Of a stretch of 64,000 bases of DNA, positions 14,184 through 30,939 are shown in pieces. This DNA is from Spirodela intermedia. Its lineage: Eukaryota; Streptophyta; Magnoliopsida; Alismatales; Araceae. A model generated the notes under the pieces. The model was not told the DNA's origin and did not search any database. It saw only the letters and a list, made by a program, of their open reading frames with translations. The stretch lies in contig LR746266.1 in the NCBI GenBank assembly GCA_902729315.2, positions 2,924,759 to 2,988,758 of the forward strand, written 5' to 3'. The position numbers were made by a program, and so were the translations under genes. Every line of letters begins with the position of its first letter. The first letter of the stretch is position 1.

Positions 14184-14600
14184 TGCACAAGGTGCTCATT
14201 TACCCAAATGGAATGACATGATTTTTTAAGGGGTTAAATAGATAGAAAAAAGCTAATCTTCCTCCATGAAATAAGATATTCACAAAAAGGGATTATATAT
14301 CATTCTCTCTCTCTCTCTCTCTCTCACTCACTCACTCACTCACTCACTCACCCACTCTATCTATCTCTTGAGCCTAAGTTGATGATCTTGTGTTCTTGTT
14401 TTCACAAGTACACAAGGTGCTCATTCCAAATGGAATGATATAAGTAGGAAAGGTGAAATTTATATGATTTTTTAGGGGGTTAAGCAAGTCATCTTCCATG
14501 AAACAAGATATTCATAGAAAGGAGATTATGCACCATTCTCTCTCTCTCTCTCTCTCTCTCCCTCTCCCTCTTGAGGCTACAATTGGTCTTGTTGTTCATC
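14184..14600. repeat. Two-copy tandem duplication (period about 225 bp), each copy with a CT microsatellite
   Basis: CACAAGGTGCTCAT occurs at 14186 and again at 14411. Each occurrence is followed in the same order by AAATGGAATGA, GATTTTTTA, AGATATTCA, a CATTCTCTCT run and CTCTTGAG. The CT tracts lie near 14304-14326 (followed by an ACTC tetranucleotide run) and 14537-14561. It lies about 700 bases upstream of the RABH1 promoter. Confidence 0.85.
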
Positions 14601-15152
14601 AAGTTTTTCAGATTCAGATGATATGATAAGGTAAATCCCTCATGATGGATCATCTATTGGGTGGGTACAACAATAATTTCATTCCTGTAGTTCATAATTT
14701 TATAATCAAATTAAATATTTAGGGTCTCAAGCAAATCTAGAATTGGTCGAGAATGACACTTGATTACTTGCTAAGTTCATGTTGACCATTCGGTTGTCTT
14801 CAAGTAATGTGAACGCTGGCCATGACAACTTGGTCCAATCAAGATAATATTTGCATTTTAGCCCTTCTAGGGCTTTCTCCCAACCTGCACATCGTCATGG
14901 AGATTATCCCAAATCCTATGGTGCGCCTTTACCCTTAAATTGTCTCTGCAGAGACACTGGAACGCTTTACTTATTGGGTTCATTTGGGCCTCGTGTATAG
15001 CGAGAGCGCCTCTTTATTGGAGTTGCAGCGTAAGGATTAGGATCTCCCGCGGGACACCGGAACGCTGCCCCGCCGCTGCCGGCGCCGAACGGGGCCTCCG
15101 GAGAACCGGAGGTGAAGAGGAAGTCTCCTTCCTCGAAGACAACCAGTCATGC

Positions 15153-15160
15153 TATAAAAG
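15153..15160 (+). promoter_or_regulatory. TATA box of the RABH1 gene
   Basis: TATAAAAG lies 126 bases upstream of the RABH1 ATG. A TTC-repeat leader follows about 20-50 bases downstream, a spacing typical of a plant class II promoter. Confidence 0.65.
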
Positions 15161-15175
15161 CTTCTTCTGCTTCCT

Positions 15176-15206
<31 letters not shown>

Positions 15207-15270
15207 TTCCTGATCTCTGTGTTTTCCGTGGGGAGGGGAATTTGCGAGCGTTGTTCCAGATCCGTGGTGA

Positions 15271-20300
<5,030 letters not shown>

Positions 20301-20415
20301 GCGCCCAGCGGGTCTGCCATCGCTGCAGTTTCCATGAGGTCACTGGCCGCCAGCCCCTCTGGTGGGAGAAGTCATCTGCCCGTCGCTTACTGCGGTACAC
20401 ATTTGTTGCTGAAAT

Positions 20416-20866
20416 TGTTTCATTTATTGATAGAATGTCGTAGTTGCCAGTGGCCATGTAAAACCTCTCTCTAGGAACCTGGTGTTATTGTGTTTGTGTC
20501 ATGAATGTACTTGTAATGAACTGATGTGTGCATAGTCTAATAATAAGCTTGATTCTAGAGAGAGAAAGGCCTCATAATGGGTGCGCGCTGATATTATTTC
20601 ATTTATCGACAGAATGAATGTGGTAGCTGCCCGGTGGCTATGTAAAACCTCTCTCTAGGAACCTGGTGTTGTGTTTGCCTCATAAATTGTACTTGTAATG
20701 AACTGATGTGTGCATAGTCTAATAATAAGCTTGATTTTAGAGTGAGAAAGCCCTCAAAATGGGAATGAAATGACTGTCGTAGTTGCCCAGTGGCTGTGTA
20801 AAACCTCTCTCTAGGAACTTATTTCTAATGAACTGCTTGTGTACATATTAATAATAAGCTTGATTT

Positions 20867-20885
<19 letters not shown>
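20416..20885. repeat. Triplicated segment in and after the RABH1 3' UTR, unit about 179 bp
   Basis: Three copies start near 20416, 20595 and 20764; the third is shortened. Each carries TGTAAAACCTCTCTCTAGGAAC, then a TAATGAACTG block, then AATAATAAGCTTGATT. The AATAAT within each copy could act as a poly(A) signal, so the transcript may have several alternative 3' ends. The last copy runs into a GA microsatellite. Confidence 0.9.

Positions 20886-20919
<34 letters not shown>
20868..20919. repeat. (GA)n microsatellite
   Basis: A run of GA dinucleotides directly after the third 3' UTR repeat copy. It appears to have expanded from the GATTTTAGAGAGA end of that repeat. Confidence 0.95.
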
Positions 20920-20920
<1 letters not shown>

Positions 20921-21663
20921 CATAATGGGCGATGTTGACCGAAGTAGCAGCAGCTTCTGGGCCGGCCCCATTTCTGTCCCCCAGATTAAATTAAGGCCCA
21001 GGCCCGAAAGTAATTTTAAATATTTTAAAACGGAATTTATAATGGAAATTACTTTAAATATTTTAAAAGAAATTCATTGAACTTTGTATTAATATAATAT
21101 AATGGGAATTATTCAATTATTTCGGTTTTTAGCTTATTTTTCTTGACAGGTTTAGCATGTAAATAAAATCATTTATTTTAAATATAAAATAAGGTTAACA
21201 ATTATTTATGGATTTATTATTGAGGCTTTTTCAAAAGCGCGTGGCAGAGAAAATTACCGTTTACGGTTTTGAATTTGAAATGCGCCGGTGGCCGCCCACT
21301 TATCAGGCACGTCGCGTGGGCGCCCGACAGCTGGCGTCATGACGGAGCCGACAGCCGCCGCCGACTTTCGAATACTTTTCTTTTCGGAAAAATGGTTTCA
21401 TTGTAAATAATATTTATTTTATGTTGTTGAAAAATACCGCCCACCAGAAATGAGAAAGCCTCTGTAACGAAGCTTCTGGCAACGGCCTGTTTGACCACGC
21501 GGCTCCGGTTCTTTCTTCTTCTTCTTCTTCTCTCCGGTCGGCGCAACCGTCCGCCGCTGCTCTTCGTCGGGAAGCTCTCCTCCGTCCGCCGGGCTCCGAG
21601 CTCCTGAGCCCTGCTGCTGGGGATCGGGGTCCACCAGGCCGGAGAGGAGCGGAGGCGACGAGC
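20920..21663. promoter_or_regulatory. Intergenic and promoter region of the DRP1 gene
   Basis: AT-rich DNA to about 21240, then GC-rich from about 21280 to the ATG. The last 170 bases include a TTC-rich tract (21515-21532), likely 5' UTR. An AT-rich TAATATTTATTTTATG stretch near 21408-21423 might supply TATA function, but there is no clear consensus box. Antisense ORFs here have no recognisable motif and look like GC-driven shadows. Confidence 0.45.
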
Positions 21664-24600
21664 ATGGAGAGCTTGATTGGACTGGTGAATAGGATTCAGC
21701 GCGCCTGCACAGTCCTCGGGGACCATGGTGGTGGCGAGGGAGACGCCCTTCCCACTCTCTGGGAAGCTCTTCCGTCCGTGGCCGTCGTCGGGGGGCAGGT
21801 CGGTTCCCTTCCAACTTTCTGCACACAGAAAATAGCCGGATCTGGACTTTCTGGCCTTCGATTTGGGATCTGGATTCATTTTTTTTTTCTGATCTTCTGT
21901 GTGCAGAGCTCTGGGAAGTCCTCGGTGCTGGAGAGCATAGTCGGGCGAGATTTTCTTCCTCGGGGATCAGGTCGATGAGTGCCTATTTGCCAATCCTTAT
22001 GTTTCTTGATCTGGATCGATGTCTTTCTCACTCCTTTATATTTCTTCAAGACAGGAATTGTGACCAGGCGTCCGTTAGTCCTGCAGTTGCACAAGACTGA
22101 TGAAGGGCAGGTTGAGTATGCCGAGTTCCTTCATTTGCCGAAGAGGAGATTCACGGATTTCGGTACGCTAATAATAGACTCTTGCACTTCGATTTTTTTT
22201 TAATTTCTTTAGGAAATATGCAGTAGTCATGCATTATTTATTAATTTGATAGATTCGATTTATGTTGGGTACTTCTGTTAATAGACATAGCTGTTTTCAC
22301 CCAACTAGGAACTTTATGAGTATATAGGAGTGTAAGTCAACGGATCTTTAGAATCTGTGTTTTCAAAACGTCAAAACTGTTATTTTTTGCAACTACAACT
22401 TCTTCCTCCTAATATACTGATGTATGTTAATCGATCGGAAAGGTGGTAATAATCCTGTCATTGGTCTTTCGAAAAAGCTGAGGTAGAGACATCAGCTCCG
22501 AATCAAACTTGAACATCGATTTAATTGCGTAATGTTAAGTCTGGTTAGGTTATCTCAGGCCATGGTTTGTAAGTTTCAATCGATTTCAAGATGCTAGTCC
22601 AGCTTAGGTGGATATTGATAAGAAACACCTCATAGTTAAGGGGATTGTTGGCTTGGCTGAGAGTTTTTTGGTCGTTTTAATATCTGAGAAGATTAGTTAT
22701 TTTTAATGACGCGCTCATGTCAACCTAAGTCGCCAATTTCGATGAGTTTTTACCGAATTAGGAAGAGGGGATCAAGGTCTGAAACGAGTAGCATCCCTTT
22801 TCAATTTTCTGATACGTTTTCTAAGTTAATGGGGGGTCAGTCACATCTTTCTCATGCGAAGATCTCACCTGCCGAATCTTGTGCAAGAACCGAACAGTGT
22901 CCTTTTTGTGCTAGTTCTGGATATTAGTCCTATGATCTCATCGGTTGACTAGACTTGTTCATACACTTTGTCAGGCCGTTGCCAGGAAATATTTTCTATG
23001 GTTACTAGTCTGCTCCCTTCTATCCAGATATTGCATGTGGAAATTAGTTATTTCTCCTAAAATTGTTGATATCTAATTTATGTATACAGTTTTTTATCTC
23101 CTGAGTAATTTAATGTTTTTCTTTTTCTCTTACAGCTGCTGTGCGGAAGGAAATTCAAGATGAAACTGATAGGATAACAGGAAAATCGAAGCAGATCTCT
23201 CCTGTCCCGATTCACCTCAGCATTTACTCTCCAAAGGGTTAAATTTTGCTATATCCTCTTATCTTCACGATTCTTTACCTCCTACTGATTTTTTAGCGCT
23301 TTTTCCAAGATGACCAATGAAATTAAGGGTCACTTTCTCTTATTGGATGAATCTTTGTCAGAAAATGTGGTATTTCCCCGTACTATTCACTTTTGATCCT
23401 TTGGTGTCAATTTCGGTTGTGTTTCAGAAAAATCTAATTTCCAAAGAAGTGGGTCATGAAGATGAGACAACGAAAATTAAAATCATTTTCCATTCTTGAA
23501 AGTTTTAGAAATTATCTAGGTGACAAGAGTTACACCATTGGAGAAATTACAACGTGTCATATACCTAACATCACTCTCTCAGCCTTAATTTGTTTTAAAA
23601 GTTAGAATAAAATCAGCTGATCTTATGAGAAAATTTGCCTTTAAAAACGTCTGTGCTTCATGTTTCAGGTTAAGATGACGACTTCCTACATTGTGTGAAT
23701 GGAAAACAGGTTGGGTCAAGGACGAATAGGTTTATTCAGGAGTCTCACTTGGTTTTTAGATTTGGTGTGTTGGATCTTGAGTTGAATCCGGCAGACATTG
23801 TCTCCCAGTAGATATACGATATTTGCCAAAGCTAATCTAGTCAAATGGTACTAAAAAATGATAAACATTTATGAGTTTAACAAATGAAGCACACTTATTT
23901 ATGAGAGGATAATTGTAATCAGATTTAATATAATTGTTATTATAATTAGCTGACATAATTATTACACAAGCAATTCCCTTTGTAAGGATAGGGAGAAATT
24001 TTCTGTTGTCTTCATGAAAGTGTTGTGGTTTATACTTTCTGAGTCTGTTGGTTGATAACCTTTTTTTTCCAAATTGGGTTGGCTTTCAAAATTTATTGGA
24101 TTAGTTTAGCAGGTCAATGATGATATAGACTATGTGGTTCTTGTGCTTATTTGAAATTTCAATGTATTTATTGTACTAATGCGAGTTAGATGAAAAAATA
24201 GTGATAATAGTACAACCCTTTCACTTGGTTACGTTACATGCAAAAAATCTTCATGAAAGTACTCTGATATACTTGTGTGTCAAATCCTTCTTGTTTTGCC
24301 TCCTAACTCTGTTTCTACCTTCCTTTGTTAGTTTTATCCATGTAAAGCTCACCCCAACATAAAAGCTGGTGTATTTTTTTTTAATTTTTATTAAGTCTTT
24401 CCTGAATAAAACAGGGTATCACAACTTATCTTAGAAAATTAAAATTTGGGAGAGTTATGCTTTCGTGTGAATACATTTCTTTATCTTATCAGTATTGAAG
24501 CAATGCTGTCATCATATTTAGCATTTCTAGGTCTGATGCATTGATGATGAATTTTGGGAGTTATCGTTTCATGTGTCTTGAATGTTGTAATACTTCTATT

Positions 24601-27600
24601 ACCATATATTTTGTTGATTATGCTTGTCCTGTTGTTTCTTCTAAATGCATTAATTTATTTTACATTTTGCAATTACCTTCTGAGGGAGCAATTTTTTGTC
24701 TACTTTCCCATTTTACGTCCTATATGTTATTAGCAAGGTACCTAACATCTGTTGTATTTTCCTGCAGTTGTTAACCTAACTTTGGTTGATTTACCTGGTC
24801 TGACGAAAGTTGCTGTAGGTACGTATGCACATGACAATTTGTACGAAGTACCATATAACACATTTTCTTTGATTTTAGATAATGAAAAATGCTATCTTTT
24901 TCAGAGGGACAGCCAGAAACTATTGTTCAGGATATTGAGAACATGGTGCGGTCATATGTTGAGAAGGTATGTATTAGCTGTCCTCTTTTTCGCTGCCATG
25001 AAAATAATGGTCCTATCCCATTAATCCCTGATTTTTCTCCTTTTCTTTTATTTGTCATCTGTAATGACAAACTTAGTGCTATTGTGCTTTCGCGATAATC
25101 TTCGGTTATATCCTAAACTCTGTGGGTGCCATTCCAAATAAACTTTTGGTGTTTAAAATGCTTGTGCTTTAGGGACAAAAATGGTTCACCAAATGAAAAT
25201 GAAGTTAAGATAAAAATTTAGCATGATGCAAATTAATGGTCATGAGCTGTTTGGCTTAGATATATTGCCTATTTATCGTGGGCTGGCTCACGTTATTTTT
25301 ACCAAGGTTCACGTATTGAGCAATGTGTGTGACATATGATGAATTCAAGGTTGACTGATGAAATCGGGCTACATGAATATTTTATCAGTTTTAGCAGAAC
25401 ACATATTTGATCGTGGGTTAGTAGTTTCATTGGAACTGTAACAAACGGCTGTTTCGGATAAATGTTAGGGCCGCATAACTACGAAGATAGATGCCCAAAC
25501 ATCACGTGGCATCATCAATGCATTTAAAAGCAGAACTTAACCAATAAGAAGAGAGTTTTAAGTGCTTACTCCAGATCAAGTTCTCTACTATGACGCACAA
25601 TATCTTCAAGGGCTTGTGAAGGATAGCATGGTAAAGGAGCCTTGCTGATTTAGTGGCAATCTGATCATTATCTCAGTTAGTCTTAAGACTAATTTGTTTA
25701 TAAAAGGCTAGAACTCTGTCATGCAGACTGACAGACTTCATGTTTTAAAAAGTAATGGTAATTCCTTCTACATTTCCGTAGGTAAAGATGGCTTTTCATG
25801 TGGTCAAAGAATGCATGGAAGATAAATATTCGGAATTAAGCGTGGAAGATAAATTCTCCATGCTAAACTTGTTCAAGGAATATATGAATACTCACAGGAT
25901 ATACATAGTTACATAATTTCTCATGTTAGTTTCAGTCAATGATTCTCAGCTGTCAAAAGAAACCTCATGTCACGTCCTAGTCATTCTTAGAAATAGGTGA
26001 TAAGGACACACTCGACAGTTAAACAAAAAGCATCTAAATATTAAGTGTCAACAAACTTGACTGACCCAATGTATTGTTACATATTTATATAGTTTTCTGT
26101 CTTCATTTTCTCCCATCCCCAATGGATGGATTCAATTTGTTTCTTTTGATTGCCCTTAACATGGCTTCAAAAATCATGTTTTCTGTGTCTAACTAATTTT
26201 TCTTTCATAAATTTTTTCCTGCTTCAGCCAAATTGCATCATTTTGGCAATTTCTCCGGCTAATCAGGATATAGCAACCTCTGATGCAATTAAACTTGGTA
26301 GAGAGGTTGATCCCACAGGTATTTCCCACTTATACTGTGTTATAAGTATGTGCACATTAATGGTGCTAAGATGTTCTTCATTTGAAAAATGTTACAGGCG
26401 AGAGAACTTTTGGGGTGTTGACAAAGCTTGATTTGATGGACAAGGGAACAAATGCACTTGATGTAAGTTCTGGACCTTCTTAACACTCTTTAATTGTGTG
26501 CCCCTCCCCCACAACCAAGAAAACGGAAAAGATAGAAACGAGAGAGCATGAAGATCAGTTGTATCATTTAAGCCTGGATACTTTCCAGGCTGCTGTTTCC
26601 TCTAAAGGTAGCTGATACATCTGTATCGTTTTCTTTATTCAGGTTCTTGAGGGAAAGTCTTATAGACTGCAACATCCCTGGGTTGGGGTTGTTAATCGTT
26701 CACAAGCAGATATCAATAAAAGTACTGATATGATGGCTGCAAGACAAAGAGAACGAGATTATTTTTCTAGCAGTCCTGATTATGGGCACTTGTCTAGTAA
26801 AATGGGTTCTGAATATCTTGCCAAACTTCTCTCCAAGGTGAATGATTTCATCAACTTGCATTGGTCAGTGCTTAAATTAGACCAAGAGAATGTACTAATT
26901 GCCTTATTTTTCAGCATCTAGAAAGTGTGATCCGGTCACGCATACCAAGTATACTCTCGTTGATTAACAAAACTATTGATGAGCTTGAGGCAGAGATGGA
27001 TCATCTTGGTAGACCTATTGCTCTTGATTCTGGGGTGAGGCAGTTATCCTTGTATTTTGTTTTTTAGTTTAACCAATTTTTGTTACCTGTCTGAACATGG
27101 TTCATTTTGTACCCTTTCAGGCTCAATTATACTCTATATTAGAGGTCTGTCGTGCATTTGATCGTATATTTAAAGAACATCTTGATGGAGGGTAAATGAC
27201 TCAATTTATATTTCCGACTCTATTTATTCCTGGACGAGAATTGCCTTCTTTATGACATCAAATATGCAAGCATTTATTTTTTTTGATATTAATTGCAGTT
27301 TATATGTAATGTTTAATATTGATTCCTTGATTGAGTCTCCCTCTTACCTGTGCATAACCGATGTCAATCTTACTAAATGCAGTAATATCATGGTCCAGGA
27401 AAATGCAGAATCTGAGATTTGATAATATGCCAACAGTAGTGTAGAAATAATTATTTTTTTTGTAATCTTTAGTTCGATAAATTTTCCTCGAAAAGTTAAT
27501 GATATAAATACGACAAATCCATGAAAAAATGAGCAGACTTTTCTTTTATAGCATTTCCGAGATTAGAACCTGATCATCAAAGATTATTGAATACCGAATG

Positions 27601-29379
27601 TCAGTCTTAAGACTAAAGAAAGTATCCTCATCTTTACTAGAAACGTGCTTCTATCCATCCAGTTGGTTTTTTTTCAGTGAGATTTAATATTATACTTCAA
27701 GTGTCTTATTTGAATTATCAACAAAATGCTCAGTCCTCTGCACGTTCACTTGCAGGCGGGCTGGCGGTGATCGAATTTACGGAGTCTTTGACAATCAGCT
27801 TCCGGCAGCTCTGAAAAAGCTCCCCTTTGACCGTTATCTCTCTCTTCAGAATGTCAAGAAAGTTGTCTCAGAAGCTGATGGTTACCAGCCTCACCTGATC
27901 GCCCCCGAGCAGGGTTATAGGCGGTTAATTGATGGGGCCTTGAATTATTTCAAAGGCCCAGCTGAGGCAACAGTTGACGCGGTATGCTGTTTCCTGCTCC
28001 ATTTTTATCATTTATTTTTATATTACTGAATTGGGAAATAATATAAAATAATACAATATAATATGGTGGCGGGGGCGGATATTGCAGGTGCACTTCGTTT
28101 TGAAGGAGCTGGTGAGGAAGTCCATAGCAGAGACGCAGGTACGCTGATGAATATTTTTCTCAATAGGGAAAGAAAAACTTTGATGGCGCCTATTCTTAAC
28201 GAATTTTAATCTGTGGAAAGCAGGAGCTGAAGCGGTTCCCTACGCTCCAGTCTGAGCTCGCAGCCGCCTGCTATGAGGCTCTCGAGAGGTTTCGAGACGA
28301 CGGGCGGAAGACTACCCTGCGGCTGGTGGAGATGGAATCCTCGTACGTGACGGTTGACTTCTTCCGTAAGCTTCCACAGGAGGTGGAGAAGGGGGGGAAT
28401 CCCGCAGGCCCCGCCGTTGACCGCTATGCTGAGGGCCATTTCAGGAGGATTGGGTCAAACGTGTCCTCGTACATTGGGATGGTCTCTGATACCCTGAGGA
28501 ACACCATTCCAAAGGCCGCCGTCCACTGCCAGGTCAGGGAGGCCAAGCGATCTCTGCTGGATCACTTCTACACGCGAATTGGGAAGAAAGAGGTACGATT
28601 CCGTCGTCCCTGTTGTATTTATTTACCATTTATGTTTTATTCCTCTGAAAGGCACGGGGCTCTTGTGGTCAAAATCCTTGGGTCGGTCTTGGTTGGATAG
28701 TCAAACCCTTACAGGAAAAACGGCTAGTAATGGCCTCTGTCGTCAAGTGTTAGACCAGTGAACCCCAATGGCTTTCTAGGTCAACATCCTGAGGTCTATC
28801 TGGTTTGACAGTCAAACACCAACAGGCGAAACCTGCTCCGTCCATCTATGGCTTTTATGGTCGGTGTGCTCTTGCCCTGTTCGTCCCATGTAGGACATTA
28901 GACCAGTAAGACTCAAAAGGTCGATCTGATGTGGACGGTCAAACCCCATAAAAAGTCAAAGGTCGGTGGTCGATCAGTTTTGGAAAGTCAAACACCAGAG
29001 AATCAGAACTTGCTGCATCCATGGCTTGGTCGCGGGTCAATTCTTAGAACAGTAACCTCAAATGCCAGTCAAGCAAGCCTCAAGGAGAAATTTGTACCTA
29101 ATGATCCTTCATCCCGAGGTCAACCGGTGCGGTGACTCATCCCTCCATTGTCAACGCTCTCGAGTCAACCCTTCTGACCCCCCGTCCTCGGATGTCTCGA
29201 TCATCTTCGCTGTTCTAGTGATCGCCATTTCTTCTCTCTCCTCCTCTCAGGGAAAACAGCTCTCCCAGATGCTGGATGAGGACCCAGCCCTCATGGAGCG
29301 CCGCCTGCAGTGCGCCAAGCGGCTGGAGCTCTACAAGAACGCGAGGGACGAGATTGACTCCGTCTCATGGGCCAGGTGA
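21664..29379 (+). CDS. DRP1: Dynamin-related GTPase, DRP1 subfamily, 15 exons
   Basis: DRP1 proteins are plant large GTPases that pinch or tubulate membrane at the cell plate and plasma membrane during cytokinesis and endocytosis. Exons: 21664-21798, 21907-21970, 22055-22162, 23136-23237, 24768-24818, 24905-24966, 26228-26318, 26398-26462, 26643-26837, 26915-27034, 27121-27191, 27756-27981, 28088-28138, 28224-28592, 29251-29379. Every join is GT-AG and in frame, giving 612 residues, the DRP1 length. GTPase motifs: GGQSSGKS (43-50), IVTRRP (68-73), DLPG (144-147), TKLD (213-216) and VNRS (243-246). The middle domain follows, then a C-terminal GED-like region (about 520-612) with [12 protein letters not shown] at the end. 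There is no PH or proline-rich domain, which fits DRP1 rather than DRP2. I cannot assign the paralogue. The residues visible at the active site look intact, so the gene should be functional. Confidence 0.97.
28640..29070. repeat. Degenerate tandem repeat of about 147 bp in DRP1 intron 14
   Basis: The marker TTAGACCAGT occurs at 28750 and 28898, with a variant TTAGAACAGT at 29044, giving spacings of 148 and 146. Each unit also holds a GGTC(A/G)A start, an AGTCAAAC block and (in two) CTGC(T/A)(C/T)CATC. There are about three diverged copies. The copies are rich in GTCAA/TTGAC-type sequence (the W-box core), though its function inside an intron is unknown. Confidence 0.8.
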
Positions 29380-30679
29380 AGAAAAGTGGGGATCTCTCCT
29401 CTCCTCTTCTCCCCTTTTTCTCTGCGCTATGATTTTTTGTTGTTGATGATCGTCCCTTCCCCACCGCTTTCTGTTATATTAGCTGTTCTTCTGGGCGATC
29501 TCTGCCTGGCTGCAGCAGCCATTTGCTGACATTTTCTGACTGTTTGAGCGCATTACTGGGGCATTCATTAAATTCTTGTAATCATATGTGCTTGTAGATC
29601 CATGATATTCATCGGTTAAGTGGGCTATTTTCCTCTCTCTCTCCCGCTTTCTCTCTCTATCTCTGTGAGTTTCGATCTTGTCCAAAAGGACTGGAGAGAA
29701 TAAGTGCTACTGTCTCATATGCTCTCCAAGCCTTCCGAGGAACGACAAGGTTCAGCAGCGGCTTCCAGCGTTTGTCAAGTGGTTGGTTGATTGATTGACC
29801 AGAGACAAAAAACCTGTTCATTCCGTCCCAAACAGCAACGGCCTCACGACCCGGCCGTTTACGTTAGACTGTCCTACCTACCTACGATCAAGGGCCACTG
29901 TCAGATCACAGCAATGGCATCACGACCCGGCCGGGTCAACTCTCAGTTGTATTTCCCGATTAGTTACCATCTAAAATACAAGGAAGAAATGTCAACTCCG
30001 AGAGATAAAGAAGGATAATCAATCTCCATTGGAGTGATTCGATCTCTCGTTCTTTGCTGCCCTTTCTCTGATGTGTTTGAGTCGCCGACAGGCGTTGACT
30101 GTTCGGCAGATATACCGCATTAGGCACCTTGTACTGGGACGATAAATGCTTATGCAAGAAGATCCACTGACGTCAATCTATTACGACCAGCGAGCGCTGT
30201 AGTCGGCCTGACGACGATGGCATCTCTGGTAGATATTTATGTTCGAATTTAATGCAAAACTGGTGGAATATATATATATTTTTTTTAATGCGCTATAATG
30301 CTGGCAGTCAGTCTACATACGGGATTTCTGTAACCTTTAAATACCCTTTGTCTCTCCTCTTTTAATATACTCTGTGACATTTCGAAATCAAGGGTCTTTG
30401 TGTGCGAAATTCATAGATTCTCTCCATATTTTTAATTCTTATTTTCCTACAAAGTGTTATCAGAGTGCATGGTTCGTGTGTTGGGTGTTTTCTTGGTGTG
30501 GAGACAGCATCAAAATCAAGGAGATTAAAAATAAAAAATGAGACTGGGGAAGTTTTTGGACATTTATGAAGATTTTTTGCCATAGCAAGGAACATGAAGG
30601 GGTTGTGTGAACTTTTTGTGAATAGACAATGCTAATGATCGTGATAACAGCAAATGATGACCCCCTCAACCTCTCACAA
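29380..30679. other. 3' UTR and intergenic DNA after DRP1
   Basis: This begins with the DRP1 3' UTR. A CT-rich microsatellite lies near 29632-29662. The phrase CACGACCCGGCCG occurs twice (about 29847 and 29921), another small local duplication. No gene was recognised. Confidence 0.5.
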
Positions 30680-30939
30680 CCTCTTGTGCCATTTTTCAAT
30701 GGAGAGAAATATCATATTTGGAGTATTAAGATGAAAATATTTTTTATTTCATAAGAATTATGAGGTTTAGTTGAGAATTGTTATACGGAAAGAGAGAGTT
30801 CTAAATAGGATAATAAAGAATTTATAAAAAGGATGATAAGGCCTTGTTAGTCTTACAACAATTAGTTTCAAAAATTTATTTTCCACGAATTTCTAATGCC
30901 ACAAGTTCTTTAGAAGCATAGAAAATTTTGAAGGATTAA
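30680..30939 (+). mobile_element. Decayed Ty1/copia gag fragment
   Basis: Frame 1 from 30680 reads PFFNGEKYHIWSIKMKIFF, then ELxGLVENCYTE with stops. This is the conserved start of copia Gag, normally NGxNYxxWxxKMKxxF and LWxxVExGY. After a frameshift, 30826-30939 reads KKDDKALLVLQQLVSKIYF then PRISNATSSLEA, a stop and KILKD, matching the next conserved Gag block. Stops and the frameshift show it is long dead. I found no flanking LTRs or pol. Confidence 0.8.

Noticed and set aside
21337-21879. Antisense ORFs at the DRP1 5' end
   Set aside because: They are Arg/Ser/Glu-rich low-complexity translations opposite DRP1 exon 1 and its leader, without recognisable domains.
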